6,216 nucleotides of DNA from Verrucomicrobiota bacterium (GCA_026397855.1 JAPLUA010000028.1:1-6216); one strand, 5' to 3'; numbered from the stretch's first letter, positions 1 to 5,530 are shown. Translations and numbers: made by a program. The notes: generated by a model from the sequence alone, not told the origin.

Positions 1-541
1 CTGCTCCATCAGCTTTCCCGAGAGCCACGACACCCCGCGGTTGTGCGAGGAGATGCACGGCAACATCGCAGCCCTCAAGCAGCGCTACCTCTTTTCCGCG
101 CTCTTCTCAGCGGGCGTTATGATGCCTATCGGCTTCGAATACGGCTTCCGCAAGCCGCTACATGTCATCCATACCACCCCGGCAGACTGGGAGCCGGCCA
201 GCGTGGATCTTTCGCCATACATCACCAGTGTCAACGCCATCAAGCGGGACCACCCGGTGTTCAACGAGGAAAGCCTCACCAACATCCTGCCCTGTAGTAA
301 CCCCAACATTCTGCTGATGTGGAAGGCATCGGCGAAGCATAAGGACGAGGCTCTGCTGATCCTCAACAAGGACACGGGACAGCACCAGGAGTTCCGAACC
401 GACCACTTCCGGCATTTCGTCCAAGCCGGCGCCCCGCTGCGCGATGTATCCCCGGAATACCCGCTCGAATACATTCACGAGCCGTTCCACTACGCCCTCC
501 GGCCCGGACAGGGCATCGTGCTGGTCACGTCGCGAACCTGA
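1..541 (+). CDS. C-terminal part of an alpha-amylase superfamily (GH13) glycoside hydrolase or transglycosidase, 5' end outside window
   Basis: The frame is open from the left edge (first full codon at base 2) to a TGA at 539-541, giving 179 visible residues. It begins inside the catalytic barrel: FPESHDTPRL at residues 5-14 matches GH13 conserved region IV, whose His-Asp pair (H9, D10) lies in the active site and supplies the transition-state-stabilising Asp. Residues 28-45 (LFSALFSAGVMMPIGFEY) resemble the segment at the end of the barrel where these enzymes carry a G-E/G-F turn. The rest, from about residue 65, looks like the C-terminal all-beta domain, including the run LLMWKAS and ALLILN. 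The gene therefore probably acts on alpha-glucans such as starch, glycogen or maltodextrin. The subfamily cannot be fixed from this fragment. The layout recalls GlgE maltosyltransferase, but that family does not, as far as I recall, carry the HD form of region IV. It converges on waaA. Confidence 0.85.
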   Translation, partial: CSISFPESHDTPRLCEEMHGNIAALKQRYLFSALFSAGVMMPIGFEYGFRKPLHVIHTTPADWEPASVDLSPYITSVNAIKRDHPVFNEESLTNILPCSNPNILLMWKASAKHKDEALLILNKDTGQHQEFRTDHFRHFVQAGAPLRDVSPEYPLEYIHEPFHYALRPGQGIVLVTSRT

Positions 542-570
542 CCGGTGTCACCCGGCAGAGCCCACGCCCA

Positions 571-602
571 GCTGGTAGCTTACGAAGCCTGAGCTTTCCA
601 GC
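571..602. terminator. Imperfect hairpin between convergent genes, possible bidirectional terminator
   Basis: GCTGG (571-575) pairs with CCAGC (598-602). Just inside, AGCT (577-580) pairs with AGCT (592-595), with a 1x2 internal loop and an 11-base apical loop. It lies in the short gap between the convergent GH13 and waaA stop codons, where a shared terminator is expected. Neither strand has a T tract after the stem, so it is not a classic intrinsic terminator. I see no other structure in this gap. Confidence 0.3.
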
Positions 603-633
603 AACCTGAACGCCTGATCGCCGCGCCGCCAAC

Positions 634-1956
634 TCACGGTGCGATGTAGATTTCGCCCTTGTCGAGGTGCTTGATGATCATATCAACCGTCCGATCAATG
701 GCACCCAGGTTCTCCTGAATGACCTTCAGGGCATTGCGTCCCAGTTGCTCGCGGCGCTGCTCGCTGTCCAGGAGCCCGGCCAGGACTTTCTCCAACTCAG
801 CCGCATCGAGCGCCTGCACCGCGCCATCCTGCGCCAGAAAGCTGCGGGCTATCTCCGCAAAGTTCTGCATGTTGGGGCCAAACACCATCGGCTTGCCCAG
901 CGCGCCCGGCTCAATCGGGTTCTGGCCGCCCTGGGCGGTGAGGCTCTTGCCGACGAATATGACGGTGGCATGTTCGTAGAAATACTTCAGCTCGCCTGTC
1001 GTATTCACCAGCAGGCAATCAATCTCGCCGGGCGCAAAGCCTGAGTGAGCCGCGATCTCGCTGCGGAAGACGAATTTCACACCACGAGCGGCAAGCTCGC
1101 GGCCAACTTCCTGGCTGCGTTCAAAATGGCGGGGGACCAGCACAAGGAACAAATCCGGAAAGCGTTTCCGCAAGCGAACAAATTGCTCAGCGAGAATGGC
1201 TTCCTCGCCCGGGTGGGTGCTGCCCCCGAGAAGGATTCGAGCGCCGGGCGGCACGGCGAGCTGGCGTAACAGCCCCGGAACATCCAGCAAGCGCCGCTCG
1301 TCGAGCTTCGCCGCGTCAAATTTCAAGCTGCCGACAATGTGGATTGCCTCCGGGCGGCAACCCAGCTTGCGGAGCCTGGCGGCGTCCGACTCATTTTGCG
1401 CGCCGACGCCGGTGAAGAGGGCGAAAAGGGGTCTGAACAGAAAGCCGAACCTCTTGTAGCCGCGATAGGATCGCTCTGATAGTCGGGCGTTGACCAGGAA
1501 AACAGGACTTCCGTAATCATGTGCCCGCCAGAGAAAGTTGGGCCAGATTTCCGCTTCCACGAGCACGATGGCCTCGGGGCGGATGGTGTGCATGGCGCGG
1601 GAGACACAGGCGCGCCGGTCAATCGGGTAGTAGATCTTGCCGACGTGGGTGGGAAGTTTGCGGCGGAGCTCCCCCATGCCGGTGGTGGTGGTGGTGGAGA
1701 CCACAATCTTCAGGTTCGGCAGGCGAGGCTCAAGGACGCGAATGAGCTGGGTGCAGACGTTGACTTCGCCCACGCTCACGGCGTGCATCCACAGGACATG
1801 CCGGTTGGTGATGGATTGCTTGAACTTGGTGTTGTATTTGCCGAAACGCTCTGAGAATCCTTTCCGCCAATTGCCCCGGCGCCGCATTCGCACAAAATAA
1901 TATGGCGAAGACAGCGCGAAGAAGACCGTGAACAGGATGTTGTAAATGGTACGCAC
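634..1956 (-). CDS. waaA: 3-deoxy-D-manno-octulosonic acid (Kdo) transferase
   Basis: WaaA (KdtA) moves Kdo from CMP-Kdo to the lipid A precursor on the inner face of the cytoplasmic membrane, an early step of lipopolysaccharide core assembly. From the GTG start the protein has 440 residues, near the usual length of about 420-430. Residues 5-22 form the family's N-terminal membrane anchor, followed by a basic stretch. HAVSVGEV (58-65) carries the catalytic Glu (E64), and VEAEIWPNF (133-141) is the second conserved acidic motif. Further family motifs are GSLKFD, GGSTHPGEE, PRHFER (275-280), NTTGEL and GGQNPIEPGALGKP (343-356). Start choice: GTG at 1956 aligns with the usual M-R-x-x-YN beginning and leaves a leader of about 22 nt below the predicted promoter. 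GTG at 1968 and TTG at 1974 are in-frame alternatives, but the TTG would be almost leaderless. No strong ribosome binding site is seen for any of them. Its presence implies a Gram-negative LPS-bearing cell. Confidence 0.94.
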   Translation of the reverse strand: MRTIYNILFTVFFALSSPYYFVRMRRRGNWRKGFSERFGKYNTKFKQSITNRHVLWMHAVSVGEVNVCTQLIRVLEPRLPNLKIVVSTTTTTGMGELRRKLPTHVGKIYYPIDRRACVSRAMHTIRPEAIVLVEAEIWPNFLWRAHDYGSPVFLVNARLSERSYRGYKRFGFLFRPLFALFTGVGAQNESDAARLRKLGCRPEAIHIVGSLKFDAAKLDERRLLDVPGLLRQLAVPPGARILLGGSTHPGEEAILAEQFVRLRKRFPDLFLVLVPRHFERSQEVGRELAARGVKFVFRSEIAAHSGFAPGEIDCLLVNTTGELKYFYEHATVIFVGKSLTAQGGQNPIEPGALGKPMVFGPNMQNFAEIARSFLAQDGAVQALDAAELEKVLAGLLDSEQRREQLGRNALKVIQENLGAIDRTVDMIIKHLDKGEIYIAP

Positions 1957-1985
1957 TCCGCTCTTCACTGACAAATACCGTATTT

Positions 1986-2014
1986 ATTCTAGTAGATTCA
2001 GCCCAGCCTGCCAA
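1986..2014 (-). promoter_or_regulatory. Predicted sigma70-type promoter of waaA
   Basis: Read on the minus strand, TTGGCA (2014-2009; 5 of 6 to consensus TTGACA) is followed after exactly 17 bases by TAGAAT (1991-1986; 5 of 6 to TATAAT). Transcription would begin near 1979, just before the candidate waaA start codons. This would let waaA be expressed separately from the upstream cyclase gene. Confidence 0.55.
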
Positions 2015-2043
2015 AGCAAATCTGCGGCACCATGCCTGGCAGG
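2007..2043. repeat. 7-bp inverted repeat overlapping the waaA -35 box
   Basis: CCTGCCA (2007-2013) is matched by TGGCAGG (2037-2043). The first arm covers most of the predicted -35 hexamer. The right arm lies in TGCCTGGCAG (2033-2042), a 10-mer that recurs inverted at 2137-2146. It may be an operator-like site, or only part of the repeat cluster that fills this spacer. Confidence 0.35.
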
Positions 2044-2065
2044 GCGCGGCCAGTGACAAAGTAGT

Positions 2066-2091
2066 CGGAGTGCCGGCATTCTGCCGGCTTA
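2066..2091 (+). repeat. Palindromic dispersed-type repeat, left copy
   Basis: This copy contains a perfect 7-bp stem with a 3-base loop: GCCGGCA (2072-2078), TTC, TGCCGGC (2082-2088). The stretch GGCATTCTGCCGGCTTA (2075-2091) is repeated exactly, in inverted orientation, at 2190-2206. CGGAG (2066-2070) is shared with the other copy too, separated by four differing bases. Translated on the plus strand it would read RSAGILPA. It is non-coding here, sitting downstream of the cyclase and upstream of waaA. Confidence 0.75.
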
Positions 2092-2189
2092 CGCCGCAGG
2101 AACCACCTACAACGCGACAATCTTACGCCCGGTCTTCTGCCAGGCAGGACGCAATCCCCGGTTCGTTCGCCGGTTCCGTTCAACAGCGC
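2092..2189. other. Spacer between two inverted palindromic repeats, itself partly symmetric
   Basis: No gene is visible here. The spacer continues the symmetry of its flanks: GGAACC (2099-2104) faces GGTTCC (2172-2177), and a short perfect palindrome CTGCCAGGCAG lies at 2137-2147. Together with both arms it forms a decayed inverted-repeat structure of about 150 bp, resembling a paired REP (BIME-like) unit or a small non-autonomous element. No flanking target-site duplication is evident. Confidence 0.4.
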
Positions 2190-4498
2190 TAAGCCGGCAG
2201 AATGCCAACGCTCCGGGGGGTTGGGGACTCCTCGTCGGACGATGGCGTGTCTGGCAGGCGCCAAGGCACCTCGAATACTGTAACCGCAGCGCTGATGCCT
2301 TTGAGCTTTTGAGCCGGCAACGCCACGCAAGTGGCGGCCAAGGCGGGGTCGTCGCGCAGCAAATGCTCATACGTAGCCTGGCCAATGAAGATGCGTCCCC
2401 TCCCCGAGGCTGACTCCAGACGGCTGGCCAGGTTCACCTCCCGGCCAAAAACAGTGTAATTCTGCTGCTCAGCCTGCGAGCCCATCAAACCTACCGTGAC
2501 CATGCCGGTGTTGATGCCGCTTCCCATTAACAGGATGGGCAACATGGGCCTGGGTGGCTGGCCAGCGGCAACACGGGCGAGGTTTTCCTGTTCGCGGCGT
2601 TTGTTCTCCTCCGCGCGATGCCGGTTCAGGTCATAGACGGCGCGCTGGGCGGCCACCGCCGCCTTGACACAGGCCAGCGCATGCTTTGGATTCGCCGCCG
2701 GAGCACCCCAGAACGACATCACACAATCGCCGATAAACTTGTCTAGTGTCCCATCCGCACGGATCACCGTATCAGCGACCAATCCGAGGTAGCGGTTGAT
2801 GGTGTCAAGGGTCTCTCGCGCCTGCTCATCGAAGCAGGCCTCGGCCGCATCGCCCGTCAGGTTGTTCTTGCGCACATAATCCGCAACCTGCTCCTGGCTC
2901 GTGTCGGTCAATTCTGTAAAGCCCCGCACGTCGGCGAAAAGCACGGTAACCTGCCGGCGCGCCCCGCCGAAGGAAAGGTCTTCAGCCTGGAGCAGCTCAT
3001 TTACAATCTTGGGAGAAACGATCCTGGAAAAGATGGATTTAACCCTTCGCCGTTCCGCCTGCTCAACCACGACGCGCCAGGTGACCAGGCACAGGTGCGT
3101 CATCAGCAAAGCGCCGAACACCGGGAGGACGAAGGGAATCCAGTAGCGGCTTTGCACATAGAGCACAACCCCAAGAAGGACATAGGCAACCACCAGAAGA
3201 AACACCATTCCGAAAGCCAGCAGGGCGCGCAATTCCCAGGTCAGAACCCCGGCCACGATTCCCAGCAGCACAATCAGGGCGAGTTCCAGCGCGAGTGGAG
3301 CGCGCCGGACAAACCGGCCCGTGATGATGGAGTTCGCCACATTCCAGTGCTCGCTGGCCAGCACCGTGTGATCGCTCAGCGGGGTAGCGCCAAGGTCGCT
3401 CAGGTTCCTGCCCGTGGCGGTCGAACCAACAACCACCAGCTTGCCTGCCCAGCGGTTTTCCAGGTTGTTGGTGATCCCTTTGAGCCGCTGGTAGTTTTGC
3501 AGCAGCAGATCTTGGATTGGGGCTGCAGCAAGCCTCGGATGACTGGGAGGCATGCACCAATCTATGTAGAAGAACCCGTCGGCATCCACCGGCACAACCC
3601 GTTCCACGCCGCCCTGGCCGTGCAGGGTAATCCGGCCATGCTTGAGATCAATCCGGGCTCTAGCCAGGTCGAGCTTCAATTCCTGCGCTCCCAGAACTAT
3701 TCCCATGTGCCATACCCGCTCTTCCGTGAAGGGTTTGGCTTTTCGCTCCGTGCCCGGAGGGATCTTGTCGCCAACAAAATCCGCCAGATCAAAATTGCCA
3801 TCTGCGTCGAGCGGGATGATGATTTCGTCGAGCCCGGGGCGGGGCAAAACGATCCGGCGCGGTTCGATGCGGGCATGATCCAACCGCACTCCGTAATCCG
3901 GATTCGCCTCCACCTGGGTGAAGGCGTAATGCCACCGCCGATAGATCTGAAATGCCCTTGTGCGGCGCAGAATCTCCGCCTGCTCAGTCACCACGTCGCC
4001 CGGAGCCAGTGCGCTGTTGACGAAAAGGGCAGGCGGTGGTGTGTTCGTCGTGGCGGCGATGATGACGTTTCCAGCCCGGCGCATTTGCGAGGCGAAGAAC
4101 GCATCCGATTCCTGCAGTTCACCCCCGTCTGCCATCTGAACGGGCGGGTCGTAGGGGCGCAGCTCTGCAAAGATCACGTCTATGGCCACCGCCTTCGCCC
4201 CTTGAATCGCCAGTTCCTCGACAAGGCGTCCATAAACCTGCCGCGGCCAAAACAGAGAGAAATGGAACCCGAGCGATCCATCGAACATCCTGACGGCGCT
4301 CTGGTCGTTGATTTCCACGAAACCCAAGTTGGTTGCCACCAGCGGCTCAAACTTGAGGGCCTGGCGAACGCGGATGTCGTAGGTCATCTGCTCGAGGCGT
4401 TCGAGGAATCCGGGCTGCCACCACCGCAGCAGGCAAACCAGGGAGATGACCCCCAGCGCAATGAAAGCTGGCATGCGCTTATTGGGCTTCATCTTCAT
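2189..4498 (-). CDS. CHASE2-domain class III adenylate cyclase, membrane receptor
   Basis: The protein (769 residues from ATG 4498) should sense a periplasmic signal and make cAMP in the cytoplasm. TM1 is about 10-27. A CHASE2 sensor follows (about 28-390; YDIRVR, GAKAVAIDVIF, and LVVVGSTATG..TPLSDHT..NVANSII near its end). TM2-4 are about 400-423, 425-448 and 452-476. The cyclase domain covers 488-746. Metal-binding Asp are D523 (FADVRGF) and D591 (FIGD). Purine-selecting residues are K587 (LDKF) and T682 (NYTVFG), the Lys/Thr pair known from cyanobacterial CyaB1 adenylate cyclases. Transition-state residues are N689 and R693 (VNLASRLE). All are present, so activity is expected. Two insertions (about 538-563 and 628-656) enlarge the domain. 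The last eight residues come from a palindromic repeat. ATG 4492 or 4474 could also be the start; none has a clear ribosome binding site. A TTG farther upstream lies inside a terminator. The fecR-like gene is directly upstream on the same strand and is the likely partner. Confidence 0.93.
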   Translation of the reverse strand: MKMKPNKRMPAFIALGVISLVCLLRWWQPGFLERLEQMTYDIRVRQALKFEPLVATNLGFVEINDQSAVRMFDGSLGFHFSLFWPRQVYGRLVEELAIQGAKAVAIDVIFAELRPYDPPVQMADGGELQESDAFFASQMRRAGNVIIAATTNTPPPALFVNSALAPGDVVTEQAEILRRTRAFQIYRRWHYAFTQVEANPDYGVRLDHARIEPRRIVLPRPGLDEIIIPLDADGNFDLADFVGDKIPPGTERKAKPFTEERVWHMGIVLGAQELKLDLARARIDLKHGRITLHGQGGVERVVPVDADGFFYIDWCMPPSHPRLAAAPIQDLLLQNYQRLKGITNNLENRWAGKLVVVGSTATGRNLSDLGATPLSDHTVLASEHWNVANSIITGRFVRRAPLALELALIVLLGIVAGVLTWELRALLAFGMVFLLVVAYVLLGVVLYVQSRYWIPFVLPVFGALLMTHLCLVTWRVVVEQAERRRVKSIFSRIVSPKIVNELLQAEDLSFGGARRQVTVLFADVRGFTELTDTSQEQVADYVRKNNLTGDAAEACFDEQARETLDTINRYLGLVADTVIRADGTLDKFIGDCVMSFWGAPAANPKHALACVKAAVAAQRAVYDLNRHRAEENKRREQENLARVAAGQPPRPMLPILLMGSGINTGMVTVGLMGSQAEQQNYTVFGREVNLASRLESASGRGRIFIGQATYEHLLRDDPALAATCVALPAQKLKGISAAVTVFEVPWRLPDTPSSDEESPTPRSVGILPA
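2190..2215 (-). repeat. Palindromic dispersed-type repeat, right copy, overlapping the end of the cyclase gene
   Basis: TAAGCCGGCAGAATGCC (2190-2206) is the exact reverse complement of 2075-2091, and CTCCG (2211-2215) mirrors 2066-2070. Here the internal stem is imperfect (GCCGGCA against TGCCAAC). On the minus strand it encodes the last residues of the cyclase, RSVGILPA, and includes two of the three bases of its TAG stop codon. The match to the peptide implied by the left copy (RSAGILPA) shows that the protein's tail comes from the repeat. Confidence 0.75.
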
Positions 4499-4510
4499 GA
4501 GATGGAAGGA

Positions 4511-4549
4511 AACAAAAAAGCCAGGGCAACACAAGGCTGCTCTGGCTTT
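4511..4549 (-). terminator. Intrinsic terminator between the fecR-like gene and the cyclase
   Basis: On the minus strand AAAGCCAG (4549-4542) pairs with CTGGCTTT (4524-4517). After one mismatch the stem continues GCAGC with GTTGC (one G-T wobble) around a 5-base loop. The right arm runs into six T's, then G and TTT interrupted once. This is a textbook Rho-independent terminator for transcripts coming from the fecR-like gene. It ends only about 12 bases before the cyclase ATG at 4498. A second hairpin, GGCTT-TCA-AAGCC (4556-4544), uses the same left arm and would compete with it. Confidence 0.8.
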
Positions 4550-4560
4550 GAAAGCCGATC

Positions 4561-4581
4561 GGCGCGCCTCTTACAGGCGCC
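4561..4581 (-). other. Second hairpin in the 3' region of the fecR-like gene
   Basis: GGCG..CCT (4561-4564, 4567-4569) pairs with AGGCGCC (4575-4581), with a two-base CG bulge and a 5-base loop. It lies 12 bases below the fecR-like stop codon and directly before the terminator. It may protect the 3' end of the fecR-like mRNA or help terminator folding. No T tract follows it. Confidence 0.4.
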
Positions 4582-4593
4582 TGATATCCAGAC

Positions 4594-5376
4594 TTACTTG
4601 GGAGCGTAGGTCGAAGGAACGTTCTGCAAAGTCTGGTCAGAGGAGAAGGTGGTGGCCATCGGCGAGGTGATAATGGCAAGCAACTGGCTCGCAATCTTGG
4701 GCATTCCTTCCTTATCGGGATTGGACAGCGGCTGCAGCACCCCTGTTCGCACATCAAACTGCTGCTGGCTCATGACCGACTGGGTCTTGGAGTTGCCCGC
4801 AGCGTCAATAAACGACAGGTATATAGAACCCCGCAACACTTTAATGACGCCCTCGACGCTCATGTCATACACGGTTCCACGGATGGCAGCCACGCCGCTC
4901 GGGATCTTGACCTCGTATTTTGAAGCGGCGGTCATCTTCTTCACGCTTCCGAAGATATGGCCCGCTTGCAAATCCAGCTTTGTGTCCGTTACCACGTCGG
5001 CGCCCGTCGTGGTGGATACAAACTTGTCAATGGCCAGACGTGAATTCTCCCAGATCCTAACCATATTTTGCTCAGCGGTCGGCTGATAGGTCTGCACCTC
5101 GCCAACGATTGGCCGCGGAGCGGGCGTCTCGCTCGTGCCCATGACGAGATCAACTCGAGAATCAGCGCCTGTTTCAATGACGGTGCCTTCCTTGAGGCGG
5201 TCGCCGCGCTTGAGCGTCTGCCACGCGCCACTGCCTATTTTATAGCGAGCAGATCCCTTGATCCGCTCGACTTTGGCATTCTCCTGGATAGCCGATTCGG
5301 CAGTGAGAGTGGAAACCATCGCAAGCGCGATTCCGCACACGACCAAGCTGCTTACCAAACTTTGCATTCTTTTCAT
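4594..5376 (-). CDS. Secreted FecR-domain protein, likely periplasmic partner of the CHASE2 cyclase
   Basis: The protein has 260 residues. Residues 1-29 form a signal peptide (MKRM, then the hydrophobic run SLVSSLVVCGIALAMVS, then a small-residue cleavage region near 25-29). There is no lipobox, so it should be soluble in the periplasm or surface-associated. Residues 34-80 (KVERIKGSARY, W52, LKRGDRLKEGTVIETGADSRVDL) and 107-180 (WENSRLAI, GHIFGSV, IPSGVAAIRGTVYDMSVEG) follow the FecR beta-rich pattern, including the characteristic V-x-G-T near the end. A segment of about 25 residues (80-105) separates the two parts. It lacks the inner-membrane anchor of classical FecR anti-sigma regulators, and no sigma factor lies nearby. 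ATG 5376 was chosen because AGGA sits 6 bases upstream and the signal peptide begins there. A start at 5442 would overlap the -35 box. FecR-domain proteins are often found beside CHASE2 cyclases, which suggests joint sensing; the mechanism is inference. Confidence 0.88.
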   Translation of the reverse strand: MKRMQSLVSSLVVCGIALAMVSTLTAESAIQENAKVERIKGSARYKIGSGAWQTLKRGDRLKEGTVIETGADSRVDLVMGTSETPAPRPIVGEVQTYQPTAEQNMVRIWENSRLAIDKFVSTTTGADVVTDTKLDLQAGHIFGSVKKMTAASKYEVKIPSGVAAIRGTVYDMSVEGVIKVLRGSIYLSFIDAAGNSKTQSVMSQQQFDVRTGVLQPLSNPDKEGMPKIASQLLAIITSPMATTFSSDQTLQNVPSTYAPK

Positions 5377-5406
5377 ATTTAGTCCTGGAAAGAAAACTGC
5401 ATCAAT

Positions 5407-5469
5407 CTGTCGCAATTCTATCCCGCCGTAAACCATTGTCAACCGAATATTCTCGCTAATTTGCGACAG
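5407..5469. promoter_or_regulatory. Perfect 9-bp inverted repeat flanking the fecR-like promoter, candidate operator pair
   Basis: CTGTCGCAA (5407-5415) has its exact reverse complement TTGCGACAG at 5461-5469. One arm touches the -10 box and covers the expected transcription start. The other lies 18 bases upstream of the -35 box. The centres are 54 bp apart, close to five helical turns, so two bound proteins would face the same side of the DNA. This suggests control by a DNA-binding regulator with two half-sites, but no such regulator is encoded in the window. Confidence 0.45.
5415..5442 (-). promoter_or_regulatory. Predicted strong sigma70-type promoter of the fecR-like gene
   Basis: On the minus strand TTGACA (5442-5437) is a perfect -35 box. 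It is followed after 16 bases by TAGAAT (5420-5415; 5 of 6 to the -10 consensus). Transcription should begin near 5408, giving a leader of about 31 nt that ends in AGGA (5386-5383), 6 bases before ATG 5376. The position fits the gene precisely. Confidence 0.75.
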
Positions 5470-5474
5470 CAGCC

Positions 5475-5497
5475 TGGGGCTTATCAGTAAAACCCCA
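5475..5497 (-). terminator. Weak hairpin downstream of the TPR gene
   Basis: TGGGG (5475-5479) pairs with CCCCA (5493-5497), with a small inner TTA/TAA stem. It lies about 34 bases after the stop of the upstream TPR gene and before the fecR-like promoter, a suitable place for a terminator. There is no T tract after it in the direction of transcription, so the call is tentative. Confidence 0.22.
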
Positions 5498-5530
5498 CCT
5501 CGATAAAGCAGAAGTCAGGCCAAACTCAAA

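Noticed and set aside
1..541. Naming the first gene glgE
   Set aside because: The His-Asp form of region IV differs from what I recall for GlgE, and the diagnostic N-terminal domain and other regions lie outside the window.
541..560. CCGGTG/CACCCGG symmetry just after the GH13 stop as a terminator
   Set aside because: The arms are nearly adjacent, leaving no room for a loop, one arm has an extra base, and there is no T tract.
1681..1697. GGT-trinucleotide run as a phase-variable repeat
   Set aside because: It encodes the Thr run in the STTTTTG motif of waaA, which is a normal conserved Thr-rich site in the family. A triplet repeat would not shift the frame.
1519..1854. Plus-strand open frames of 60-130 codons across waaA
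   Set aside because: They are antisense shadows of a gene with unambiguous family motifs on the other strand.
4499..4534. TTG at 4534 as start of the cyclase
   Set aside because: It lies inside the loop of the terminator hairpin and would translate through the stem and T tract. The ATGs at 4498 or 4492 directly precede the basic residues and TM1.
3095..4609. A 504-codon open frame on the plus strand opposite the cyclase
   Set aside because: It is fully antisense to a gene with clear CHASE2 domain motifs and transmembrane segments. Its translation shows no recognisable domain and it has no convincing start signal; long antisense frames are common in GC-rich DNA.
5334..5342. Lipoprotein signal at Cys14 of the FecR-like protein
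   Set aside because: The residues before the Cys are Leu-Val-Val, without the small residue required at -1, and it sits in the middle of the hydrophobic core.
5377..5442. Upstream TTG start of the fecR-like gene at 5442
   Set aside because: This codon is the first three bases of the perfect -35 box. ATG 5376 has an AGGA at good spacing and begins a proper signal peptide.
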